This document shows, one piece after another, positions 21,533 through 32,658 of a stretch of DNA of 64,000 nucleotides. Position 1 is the stretch's first letter. Every line of letters starts with the position of its first letter. The DNA is from Clonostachys chloroleuca (lineage: Eukaryota; Ascomycota; Sordariomycetes; Hypocreales; Bionectriaceae). The translations under genes were made by a program, and so were the position numbers. Under the pieces are notes generated by a model. That model was not told where the DNA came from and ran no database searches. It was given only the letters and a program-made list of their open reading frames with translations. The stretch spans positions 10,044,001-10,108,000 of the forward strand of contig JBANAY010000004.1 in assembly GCA_037952775.1 (NCBI GenBank), written 5' to 3'.

Positions 21533-22978
21533 CTAAAGGATTGCATAGGCCGTGAGTGGGGTGTTGCTCGTCTCCATGGGAAGACTTGACTGGCTGGCGC
21601 ATAGGTCAACCTGGACCGAGTCGGTCGAGAACTGCGACAAGTTCTGGCGATCGAACGTCTGGGAAAGGCCTGTGCTCCGGAGGGTGAAGATCTCAACATC
21701 CAATCCCTGTGGGAGCTGGTCGACAGCCGAGCAGATGGCGTCAAAGTGGCCCGGAGCCCATCTCTCATAGATGTTCTTTGTAAACTGGTATGCTGTCCAT
21801 CTCTCACTGCCATCCATTGCCGTAATATCATACTGATGTATTGGGTAGCGAAAGTGTTGGATCTTCCCGTTCTCGAAGACCGCGTAGTAGCCGTAAATTT
21901 TGACACAGCAATGATCATGGGAGATGGAGAAGGCAAGAATCTTGCGGCTGACCTCGCTCTCGCGGCCGACCGCCAGGAAGAGCTCGGCGACAGCCCGCAC
22001 CGCAATGGTCGTGCTGTGCGTATTGTGGTTGTCCGCAGTATCAAGTGCATGAGGTCCACAGCTAACCTGGCACGTAAGGAACGGGAAATACATGTAGGAG
22101 GTGCCCATGAAGAAGGACTGGTCCCCGCCGAGGAAGTTGCCGAGGAATGGGGATAGCTTGATAAGCTGCTGCTCGGAGAATGCATCCCGTCTGAAGCCGA
22201 CCGAGTAGTCAGGCTGAGGGCGAATGCTTGTCACCGGGATGGAATTCTCCCAGCGCTCCCTGACGCTCTCGACCAGGTTCCGGAGGTTTTCATCCCGGAG
22301 GGCGAGTGTCTCCGCCGAGGGGACGATCAGACGAGAGATGTCCTGGACGATCCTTGCTTGGCTCTTATCCTGCAGTTGACGACAAGCAGCGGCGAAAACC
22401 CCATCATCGAATATTGTGCCGGTGGGGAATACTTGTTCATGGGTGAGGAGGTCACAGACTTGGGACTCGCTTTCGTCCGTGATCCCGGCCTCTGGTGCTG
22501 CTTCCTCCATGGTGCTGTCTCTGGGTTTGAAAAACATACCATGGAGCGGATCACGAAAGGGTGCTGCGTTGTGATTCGGCAGCTTCCCATTGCTAGACGA
22601 CGTGGACGAGCTCGAGTCCAATATCTTGCGGACAAAGGACGAATGCGAGTGCCTCCGGGCAAGGATGCGGTCGAAGTTCGGTGCAGAATAATATGGTGGC
22701 GGCCAGGTGCCCTGCTTTGTCCAGAATTCAACCGGATTGTATGCAAGGCTTGATGGTCCGGCCTCAGTGACGGCTTCTTCTTCCTCCTCTTCTTCTGCGG
22801 GGCTGTTCGGGCTAGATAGCCTTGGGGATCTGCAGCCTCGTTTTCGATCATGGTCGAGGTCCAGATCATCGAACAGGGCAACACGCCGTTTCTTGCAGCG
22901 GTTGCTGGCAGCCGTGGAGCTCTTCTGGCAAATCAGCATCTGTGGTCGTGGTGTGTAAGCAATGGCATACCTCTGCAA
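21533..22978 (-). CDS. DUF7924-type fungal protein
   Basis: A 481-aa frame. The C-terminal half carries the hallmark run GNFLGGDQSFFMGTSYMYFP, then the histidine-containing ILAFSISHDH and WTAYQFTKNIYERW, which I recognise as the fungal DUF7924 family. The N-terminal third is low-complexity, with basic clusters (CKKRRVALFDD, DRKRGCRSPR) that could be nuclear-localisation signals, and a run of seven Glu. The family is widespread in filamentous fungi, often in several copies per genome, with no settled function; a nuclease-like fold has been suggested, but I cannot test that here. An ATG at 22939 is an alternative start. Confidence 0.75.
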   Translation of the reverse strand: MQRYAIAYTPRPQMLICQKSSTAASNRCKKRRVALFDDLDLDHDRKRGCRSPRLSSPNSPAEEEEEEEAVTEAGPSSLAYNPVEFWTKQGTWPPPYYSAPNFDRILARRHSHSSFVRKILDSSSSTSSSNGKLPNHNAAPFRDPLHGMFFKPRDSTMEEAAPEAGITDESESQVCDLLTHEQVFPTGTIFDDGVFAAACRQLQDKSQARIVQDISRLIVPSAETLALRDENLRNLVESVRERWENSIPVTSIRPQPDYSVGFRRDAFSEQQLIKLSPFLGNFLGGDQSFFMGTSYMYFPFLTCQVSCGPHALDTADNHNTHSTTIAVRAVAELFLAVGRESEVSRKILAFSISHDHCCVKIYGYYAVFENGKIQHFRYPIHQYDITAMDGSERWTAYQFTKNIYERWAPGHFDAICSAVDQLPQGLDVEIFTLRSTGLSQTFDRQNLSQFSTDSVQVDLCASQSSLPMETSNTPLTAYAIL

Positions 22979-25328
22979 GAGTACTGTCTGCTGGACAGGG
23001 ATCCATTTGGTCGTTGCTGGGCGCGAGCAAACGATGAAGTTCCATCGGGTAGGTATGCGGCAATGGTATGATTTATGGATGCTTTGGGGGCGTTCTTCGA
23101 GCTATCACCAAAGGGCAGGCTCTCAGCGCGCGGTGAAGTGCGTTCGAGGACGAGCTCTGGATAATGAAGCTGTTGATAGAAGCGGAGAGGAGCAATCGAT
23201 CCGGGGACTTCGTCCAGGCAACTGTTGGGCAGTAGGGCACTGGGTACATGCTGCACAGTAAGCAGCAGCTCTGGTCGCCTATAGGCAGTTTGCATTGGGC
23301 AGCCGCAACTCGCAATTGATCCGTGTAAGCTGCATATGCTGTTGCACTTCTGCCCCACCAGCCAAGGACCAACTGGACAAGTGCAGTTCCCAGCCTTCCA
23401 GCCCGCGATCCGTTTCCGATATTACGACGTACATTGGGCCGTGATTCGATCATTTACCTGCCACAAGGTGCTTTATTTTTTCTCTTCTTTTCTTTTTTCT
23501 TATCTCCGTTCTCCCGCACCGCTCTCCCCGTCCGCCTTCTAGGAGAGGGCGCAGGCGATATGATACCCGCCAACGGTCCAAGACAGAAGCCACCAAGCTA
23601 CCCGAATTTACTGCCTGCTTGACTTACCGACCAGACAGTCGTGCGCCTTGCAAGTGATCGCTCGGTAACCTAAATGCATAAGCCAAGGTGCAGTTAGGTA
23701 GCAGCTGGGCATTAACCCCGCTCATTTATTTGCAACACCACACGACTCGTCATCTAGAGGCTGCCAATAGTCTGGCTGCGAGCTGTGATAAGGCAATTTG
23801 TGTCTCAGTATACATAGGTACTTGCACAATAATTCACCGAGTATTCGCGCTACCGCTTCTCTTTTTACGTGGGATGCTACGATGAGAAAGACGTTCCGAC
23901 ACGGTAACCGCATAATCGAGATGCCATCGCAACACGTTCCATCCAAGCAAGAGATCCGGGATGAATCCAAGCTCCGTCCGTTACCACGAAGAAACAGAGC
24001 CTCCAATGAACCTAGCCATGATTCTTATCTGAGGATTCCCAAGCCCAATGAGCCCGGGTAGACTGCATGCTGCCAGTGTCGTCATCTTATCATCACAAAG
24101 AACATAGATCTGCATACTCACGCATATCTTTCTCATCCCGAGATATCACGTTGCCAGCTGAATCGTTTTTGATTGGGGGATATGGCGGTTGCTCTTACCG
24201 ACATCGGGCGTTCGTATGTTGTTTGTGCGAAATAACATCCCCGCAATGCAGGATGGTCTATTGTACCCATTCATGTTCAGCGTCAACAAAAGAGATGAGA
24301 AGCGTGAAGATATCATTGATTTACACCTCTATGGCATGGAGTTTGCATTACATGATAGCCTATCATTCTAAATGGCTTGTGTAGTAGAGCGTAGTAGACG
24401 TACCGTGGTCGGGTTTGCTGGATGGGTGCTGGAAGGACAAAAAGCCAGCCGAACATCGGGCTAGTTGGAAGAAAATCTTAGAGTAAGATCACTCCTATAG
24501 ACAATAACGTTACTGTGTAGCTGGAGGTGCCCAAAATTCGGATGGAGGAGGGAATTGAACCAAAGGGTCGAAGCTGCAATCATGGAAGGAATATGCAGTG
24601 AGGTAGACCAACACAATATGTATTTATTTGCACTGACTGCCTAGCAGGTTTGTATCTTGAAGCGGAGTGCAACTTTGAGATTTTCGACGAGGTAGGTACA
24701 GGAAGGGCGTGATTGCGAGTATGTAGTGGAAGTGCAAGCAGTGGGAGTTTTGAAGAACCGACGGCGCTACCGATGAACTTTGTCAGTCTATAACCATCGT
24801 CAGCAACAAATAGAAATAGGCAAAAGTTTTATAAGTAAATACAATTGTCAGCAAAATAAACTCATAGAATGGGCTGCCGCGGGTTATAGCGGGAGAAGCA
24901 TTACGTGATTTGGATGGCTCGCCTTTGTTTGCGAAGCGTGTGTTCTTCACGAAGGTGCACATTCACATAACAAACACACAAACACAGCACGAGCAAACAA
25001 AGATTTCGCCTCTTGTTGCCCCATTGTGTAACTACTCTGAATATATATTTCAGTTAAGAACCCTACTCAATCCGGACTATTTTGTTCCAATCAGCCGAGG
25101 CCTTCTGCATCAACATGCACAAGCTCCTAGATGGGAACAACCACAAGTAGCTATGATCAATCTCTAACTCGACAAGGGATGCAGATCAAGCCAATACCAC
25201 ACTCGAAGATGGCGGTCCACGACTAGTTGTGGGAAAAAAAAACACTGCGAACGCGCATTATGCTTCATCAAGGGAACTCTTCGAGAGAGCATACCACCGA
25301 CGGCCTTGGAGCCTCCGTTTCCCTATAC
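22979..25328. other. Gene-poor region
   Basis: Several short overlapping open frames on both strands without domains. A CT-rich run lies at 23470-23520. I see no gene, tRNA or clear repeat. Confidence 0.4.
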
Positions 25329-26382
25329 TCAACAAAGAACTACCCAAGAACCATATTGAACCGATTCAATTCTTGAAATACAAGCATTCCTATTCCAAAT
25401 CGATGTTCTGGCTTTGGAGACGATCTCGCATACTTTCAACAGTCTGTCAACCGCATCAAGTTCAACAACCATCCTTCGGGGAAGAACACCTTTGAGAGAG
25501 AACGCTACCAACATGTCGAAGACACACTTCATAGCTTGAGGCGTTATACTTTTGGCAGACCCTCGAGCCGTGTGAATAGATGCATTATCTTGCATGAATA
25601 TTCTCCCTGGTTCGATAATTATAGGCAGCAATTCCTTCAAATACTCAATATACAAGCGTGCAGTAATGCTGCCCCGGGCGGAGTCGGGGTCGCCAGGAAG
25701 CATATAAAGAGAAGTTCTCTTATTACTGCAAAAAGCGCCCCAGAACATCAATAATAGACTCTTTCCATTGCTCTTTGTATGGACTTTATCTGGTCTAAGT
25801 CTCTCGCCCTGATTTGCATTAGTCGTAAAGTTATTCGTAATTCTCTGGAGGGCTACTTCGCATTACCCGACGGTACCAAACCCACGGTCTCCTTCCGTCA
25901 GTCCACAGCCGCACATAGGTCTTATCGGACCAAATAACTTTACACCAGAACGAAATTGGCTTGTTAATATGCTCCCTTGCAAATCTCAGGCGTACAGCGG
26001 CTCGATGAGGTGTTAAAAGTGGATGTTCCGCAGCAAGCCTATGTATCATGCCAGTAGAACGAAGGTAGTATCTTAGAGTTGCCGCAGAGACTTGAATATT
26101 AACCTCAGCGAGAAGATCCCTATATATAATAAAAGGCCTTCTTTCAATAACTCTAGTGAATGCTCTTATGTCACGAGGCGATAAGATTTGAGGGCGCCCG
26201 GAGCGTTTGAGTGAAGCCCCTGATATCTGTTCAGTGTAGCGTGTCGCGATACCATGGACGCTGCCTTTAGGAATTCGCTCCGCATTTGCGATGCGTCGCG
26301 CCGAATAACCTTGTTCGTACATCATTCGAATCCTCGTCCTCTTGTAAGGACTATAATGACTTTTATCTACGCGATTGGGCAT
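25329..26382 (-). pseudogene. Broken Tc1/mariner-type transposase
   Basis: The amino-terminal part (26382-25831) has a helix-turn-helix DNA-binding region (YSARRIANAERIPKGSVHGI), a second HTH region, and the first DDE-site strand VIWSDKTYVRL. The frame then meets a stop at 25831 and resumes in another frame as LLMFWGAF and IFMQDNASIHTA, the second Asp of the DDE triad (about 25585-25550). The third acidic motif (usually DLNPIE) is not visible in any frame downstream, so the catalytic C-terminus is lost. I could not identify terminal inverted repeats. It is not expected to be active. Confidence 0.8.
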
Positions 26383-28412
26383 CGTAAAGTTGGTAAATCA
26401 TGTCTTGAAGTTGAATTATTATTGTTTTGAAGGACGCGGTCAAGTCGCGATACAGACTAGTTACCTGTGCTGACTCGGAACTTTCTTCGCCCCACTGTAT
26501 TGTAGCTCTTAGGTGGGTGCAGTAGGCATCCCAGCCGCCTCTGCCCACTCAAAGGTCACTAAAACCCCCTATCGTTCGAGCAACGTAACAGCGAGCCAGA
26601 ACAGCACGCCTTCAATTCAACATTCAGGAAGGCGCAACTTCCACACCTCCTTCCGCATTGTCTTGTAAACACCCGCACAGTCTATCTGCAAATCTGAACA
26701 TGCGTAAATTCTGCTCAAGTTTATCCATCCCATATTATTCCAAATCGATGCGCTTTTTCCAGACACATACTCGGCGTCAACCTCTACTTTTTGCGCAACG
26801 GCGCCGACTATCACAAATGCCCGCCCCATTGGATCCCGCTTGGTTGAAGAGGAAGTTGCCAACGTACGATTTAAGGGTTTCTTTTCCCGCAAGAATTGCA
26901 GAAGTCGTCGAATCACGCCATACCGTTGTCTCGAAGCTTGGGTTTTGCGAAATCTACACCCGTATGGCTCTACCCAGAAGCAAGTAAATGTGTTACAAAG
27001 CCTAGAGAAGCATCTCCTACCTAGCTCTTAGCTAATGCTTCTTAGAGGATTTGTTGCTCTCATGAGTTACACACTTGCGCAATATTCAAAACCACAACAT
27101 TTCCCCGCACGCAGAGGCTAAAGCGGCCATACCTATGTACCTTCTTTAGCTCGGTCCAGTTTGAACACTCAAGTATCGTCTTCTTCATGATCACGTCCAA
27201 ACTCAGGTCCTGAAGGGAGCCGCCAATGCTTGGTACAACCACTCCTTAGCATGAACTTGACGGAGATACACATCGCTATGCTAGAAGTACACCTTCCTAG
27301 TATCCTTCGTCTTGGACCTTCTTCACATGTTGCCATTTTCCATGTAGGTGCAGCCTGTACGTTGGTTACCCAGAAAGTTTTGTTTCCTAACTGGACATAG
27401 ATCTGTCTCCTAATAACATTCCGCTTCCGATGAACTATTGATCCACCCATGCTGCTCCTGCCATGAACGACTTCGGCGTATCCATCTCGCATGCGGCAAC
27501 CTGGTCAAAAGGATCAAGGGAGTGGAATGCCTAGCTTTTACCACGTGGCAGAAGTGATTCTTGGGGTAGAATAGCGTGAAAAGATCGATATATGATATAA
27601 GGGCCTGCTGGTAAGTGAGGTTGCTAGGCTCACTTAGATGATCAGAGCAATTCGCAATGAACACTAACCCACAATGGCTCTGGGGCCCTTTTCAAGACAA
27701 TGATCCATTTCAAGGATAGGTCATGAAGGATGGACAGCACCTTACAGAGATGGTTTCCCTCATGGGGCCTCCTCCTAAGGCCGTTCTTGAACGAACCCCG
27801 ACGTGTTACAACTACCAAGACGTTGAAGGTAAGACCTACTCACTACCTTATTGAGCTTTCTATCAAGCTAAATTTCGCACTAGGGAACTGGATAATTACC
27901 ATATCTATTACAGAGCACCTCCTTGTCACGCGGGAGACACAGCTTGAAGGCAGAGACAACGAGATGAATCTTGGGACATGGCGAGGATTTAAGACTTGAG
28001 GAGAGTCTAGCACTCCATCTCTATCATATTCAAGGGTTCCCGTGGCTTCAGCTCGAGCCATCACTTCACCTAGCGATCTACATACACGACTAAAGTTGCA
28101 CATACGACCAAACATCGACGCATACCAAACTAACAAAGACGCAATCAGAATTCGAACTACAAGCAAACGATCAAACATTGAACACTTGACAGTTCTTGCC
28201 AGCCGCCTACATATTTTGTGCAATCTTCGTCAAGTCGTCATAAAGAAATCACCGGCGGTACATAGCACTTTGGAGTGTCACACAGGGTCTGGCCATATAG
28301 CCAAGAAGCAAGGAAGACATGTTAAATCTCAATGACTATTCCCCTAATCACCTCAAACAAAGGAAGACAACAAAAAGAGCGACGGTGTCCTTATCCCACC
28401 CAACGAAAAGTC
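26383..28412. other. Gene-poor region
   Basis: Decayed sequence next to the Tc1/mariner remnant. Open frames are short and overlapping, with no domain recognised on either strand. Confidence 0.4.
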
Positions 28413-29276
28413 TCAAGAGTCCCTGTAAATATCAGCAATGCCCGTCGAGAAATACCTGCGCACGCGCACAATCCCCTGCTGGGCAGCGTCGCCGTCGAAT
28501 ACCCAATGACGATCAAATTGGACAAATTCTATGGGACGTTCGGCACCACTCCAGACCGTCGTCTCGTCTTCGCCCAAGAAGATACCTCCCTGCTGGTCAA
28601 ATTTGATGAAATTCGGGTACACCCGCGAATAGCCTCCAGATTGGAAGTAGGACTGCCAAAAGTCGTCATAGGATTGTGCTGAGCTCCATTCTGAGCCAAG
28701 CGAAGAGACACAGTTTGCTTTCTTTTCAAGGATTGCCATCATCAAGAAAGATGTCATGAATAGGGCAGTCTCGTAGAAGATGTCGCGCTTCTGGCCTTCC
28801 ATGAATCTGAAGAAATCAAGAAGCGGCTCGAGAGGTTTGTTTTTGATGGCCCAAGAACCAAGGCTTCCTGAGTGGGTTGAGGCCAACTCACCGGCTAGCC
28901 GCATGAACGCTAGAGCCGTCGCCTGGTCTTGATTCGGTTGTTTAAGATTGATCCTGATTGCGTCCCATTGGGATTGGACGGGTCTCCCCCTGAATGCAAA
29001 TTCAAGTGATGGCATGGGTAACTCATCAAAGAAATCTTCCGTAGAAAAATCGTCAAACTCATCGGGCACAGGATACAGGTCATAGTCATCATCTGACTTG
29101 TAAGAATCGTCGGAGGACTCTTCAAGGAAGCTCGTCGTGGGAGACTCATCAAGGCCGTCTGGCACGGGCGACTTGTCACTGACATCTGACATGGGAGACT
29201 CATCAAAGTCATCTGACATGGGCGACTCGTCAATGACATCTAGCATGGGAGACTCATCAAAGTCCTCGTTGGCCAT
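28413..29276 (-). CDS. Acidic-repeat protein, unknown function
   Basis: A 287-aa frame starting at an ATG in excellent context (CCACCATGGCC, 29276). Residues 2-60 are about five tandem decapeptide-like units built on DESPM.D, which at the DNA level form a degenerate roughly 30-bp repeat (29140-29270). Acidic Asp/Ser/Tyr stretches follow. The C-terminal 180 residues look globular (RGRPVQSQWDAI, EPLLDFFRFMEGQKRDIFYE, YSRVYPNFIKFDQQGG) but match no family I know. The frame extends upstream to 29441 without need, and the N-terminal extension looks like leader sequence. Confidence 0.6.
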   Translation of the reverse strand: MANEDFDESPMLDVIDESPMSDDFDESPMSDVSDKSPVPDGLDESPTTSFLEESSDDSYKSDDDYDLYPVPDEFDDFSTEDFFDELPMPSLEFAFRGRPVQSQWDAIRINLKQPNQDQATALAFMRLAGELASTHSGSLGSWAIKNKPLEPLLDFFRFMEGQKRDIFYETALFMTSFLMMAILEKKANCVSSLGSEWSSAQSYDDFWQSYFQSGGYSRVYPNFIKFDQQGGIFLGEDETTVWSGAERPIEFVQFDRHWVFDGDAAQQGIVRVRRYFSTGIADIYRDS

Positions 29277-32200
29277 GGTGGATCGGATCAAATAAATGGC
29301 TTCGAGTAAAAAGAAAGAGATAAGTGGTTGGGAATGAAAGTGGAACAAAGAGCTTTGCTGTTGAGGCTCCTTTAAGGCGGACTGGCGGCTCGAATATATA
29401 CCTGCCAGCCAACCATGAGTTTTGCGGCTGCGACAGCCCAAAAATCGCCTTGAGAGGGGGTTCCATGCAAGCTCAGCCTAGATGCGGTCAACTATCACAA
29501 GGCTCGGGATCGGATCCTTATCGAATATGACATTCAATACCGACACACGATTGAACATATCGTCCCATTGGGTAGATACCTGTGATCGGCCATGATCATG
29601 CGACCTGGGGACATAGGCTGTCACATTTTGATCAGGCCCTCCTTACGCTCCGTTACCTTCGTTTCCTCAATCTCCTGAGACCTTGGGTTCTATTTCACGG
29701 GTAGCATGTTGGTCCCCGATAAGCCTGCTTGAAGTAGCATAGAGCCAGCTTTGGCTGCAAGATTCCTCAGGGGTACTTTGGAGATACATTGAGCCGTAAA
29801 TGGCCTCATCATCCTTTGCAAAAAGCAAAACAGATGCTGGGACTATCTATGAGTCTAGCCGAAGTCGGCACTCAAGGGTGTTGGCACACCTACCAACTGG
29901 TCTAGATTGTCGGACAAAATGCCCCAGATGTTTGTTATTGGCCTAATTTCTAGTCGAGACGCACCTGGACACTATCCGAAAGGCTGAGACACAGGCTTGG
30001 GCTTGCATCTGCTCACCCACGCTATTTTTTTTTTCTCCCAGTTGAAAAGACGTCGAGTAATTGGTCGCCGAAAGAAATCAAGTTGCCAGTTCCGGAAGAA
30101 ATGTTGCAGGAGCCTGGCCACCGCATGGTCACAGGCTGCACAACACCTCATAATGCTATGTGTTTGGAAAAAGGATATATGAATCTCTGCTTGTGGGAAG
30201 AGATCCTCCAGTTGCTTAGAGCAGGGTAAAAGCTCCCGCCTCGAGGCCATACAGACACGTACATGGACAATACCTGTAACACGTTCGGCTCTGCTCAAGT
30301 TTCCGAGCCTTACTACCCCCTTCTCTGCTTATTGTCTCGTTGTCGTCTCTCAGCGTGGCAAATGATGGTAATCAGTTGTCTCAGCCAGGAACGCAGAGCG
30401 GGCCCCTACAACTGCACGATGCAGCTTGCAGCCTTGATGACACCTCCATCCCGTCACGCTAGGGGGTATCTGGGGGCACAGAAGATCCATGAAGTAATGA
30501 TGCGTTTATTCCGATCAAGATCAGGGGAGGGGGAATGTACCAAGGCACCACCCAGGACCGGTCAACATGAAGGCAAACTCTCACAGAGGCGCCCATTTCT
30601 ACGCCAATTCTTTCCATGGAAGCATCGGGTTACTGTCTCGCAAAACTCGTTGCCAAATTGCATTTTCCAAGAAACCCCCCGAAAAAGAACTCCTCTCTTC
30701 AGGCGCGTGGGTTGGAGAGGCGGTGGGCGCGGGACTGACCGGTCAACAGCCGAAACAGACTGGATTCATGGGCGTCGAACAAAAGCCACTCAGCAGCCTG
30801 TTTCTTTTTCCGGATTGACACGACCCATTCGTGATGTGACATTGCAATTACGTGGACAAGCAGTAATCCAACATGATTGATAGGCTGGTCTTTACACCTA
30901 GCAATCGTGGCGCTGCAAGCTGATGAAAAGAGGATTAGATGCGCCAATTGGCCGTGGGGATCTGCGGGTTCATTAGATGCTTGCTTTTCAGGCGTTCAGC
31001 TCAACAAACGCCAAGCATTTCACCATTCGTATTGTTCTCTCTTGCAACCGGAAACTTCTCATATCTCAGATTTCCGACATGCATCAGGACGATCCTGGCC
31101 TGAGGTGGCTCCAATTGTGAAACTTTCCCAGCCTTGTCAAGCTTCCGCGTGCTCCCTTGGCTTCGGCTAGCGTTCCCTGTCCATGAAATGCCACATGTCT
31201 TCGCACTTCTTGTCGGTGGTTCCGAGACAGTGAAAACGCCACGGCTGAGGAACAATTGCAACTAGCGGAGCATGTCATTACGACCGATTACGCTCACGAG
31301 GGAGGAGGAAAGTAGAAACGAGGCTCCCGATCGGACAAGCGGCACTGCAATCGATACCTTCGGTGGTGTACATGCAAGGGAATGGCTCCGTCAAGATGCC
31401 ATGGTTGCCTTTTCGTTGCCTTTTCGGTGGTGGACAAAGTTTAGGCTGTCGCCTCACTCATGGACTGCCGCTGAATCAATAGTAAGGAGCAGGCATGCAT
31501 CGGCGTGGACCCCAACTGGCGAGAATCTACAGGTCATATTCCCAGCCGCAATTGAAAGCTCCACGCATCAATCGCAATACCTGCCATTCTAAATCAAGTC
31601 TGGTATGACATAAGCCCAATGGCAGAACGCGTCGCCCCTCCAGCTTGGCAAGTTACTGATAATATCTTGTGCAAAAAGAACTTTAATGGGATGGGCAGGA
31701 CCAATCAATCAAACTACGGCTGAGGATCAGAAGACGGAGGTACTCCAAACCCCCCGATAGGTTGGGATCATCTTTCTGGAAGCCCTGTTCAGGCTAGGCG
31801 AGAGGGCCCAAACAATCTTGCTTACTCGGAACCGTTCACGTCGTCCCAGTTAGCGCCAGCTGAGGTGACACATCCCGAGCCTTGTTCTACAAAGTTAGAC
31901 GGCAGTGGCAGTGAGAAAGGCGATGGAGAATGCACTAAACCGTCGGAACGTGCAGATCCGCAAGACAATAAGCAGGGTTGGTGCAGGCTTCCAATCTACT
32001 TTTGTTTGATGCACCAAGGGCCAAGCCTTGACCTGAAGCATGAGGTGCCGCTCTTCGCATGGCCGAGTGGGAATGTCCAGATACATCACATTGCAGCAGC
32101 AAAAATACGGGTCGGAGACAACAGGGAAAAAAAAAAAAAAAGAGAAAAAGGAAACCTACAACAGCCGGTATTCGCTGGTCGTCACCGACCCAACTACTAA

Positions 32201-32658
32201 TCGGCCCCTTACTAGCTTAACGTGCGGAGAGCAGACGGGATCCAGTGCTGTCTAGCAGGTATGGTCGTAGATGAGAACGGGTGGTGATACCTGGCTCATA
32301 TGCCTGGCAGGTTTGTCCGATGAGACGAAGATGGGAAAATAGCGTGGTGCTGAAAAGCATGCCCTTTACATTGATACCAGACCAAACCAAATGAACCAGA
32401 TGAGGAGAGCCAATTTTCCAAACAACCAGTAGCCAGCAGAATTGGTTTGGCCATGTCGCACCCACCAATAACGACTCACAGCTACAGCCACAGACCTCGG
32501 GTGACCCACGCGTCCACCAGCACCTAGCCGTAGCCTCCATAGCGAGCTCAGCCAGTCCAATCGCTCCCAACCTTTGAACATTGATCGGATCGCTCCGAAT
32601 GCCACCACCACTACTGGGTACTACATGTTGATGGATGCACTTGACAATTCTATCAAGG
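29277..32658. other. 3.4-kb gene-poor region
   Basis: No gene is recognised. The longest open frame (30263-30880, plus) shows no domain and is overlapped by others. A-rich runs lie at about 32126-32150. The last few hundred bases should include the promoter of the Zn2Cys6 regulator. Confidence 0.4.

Noticed and set aside
30263..30880. 205-codon plus-strand frame
   Set aside because: No domain, atypical composition and competing frames on both strands in a gene-poor stretch.
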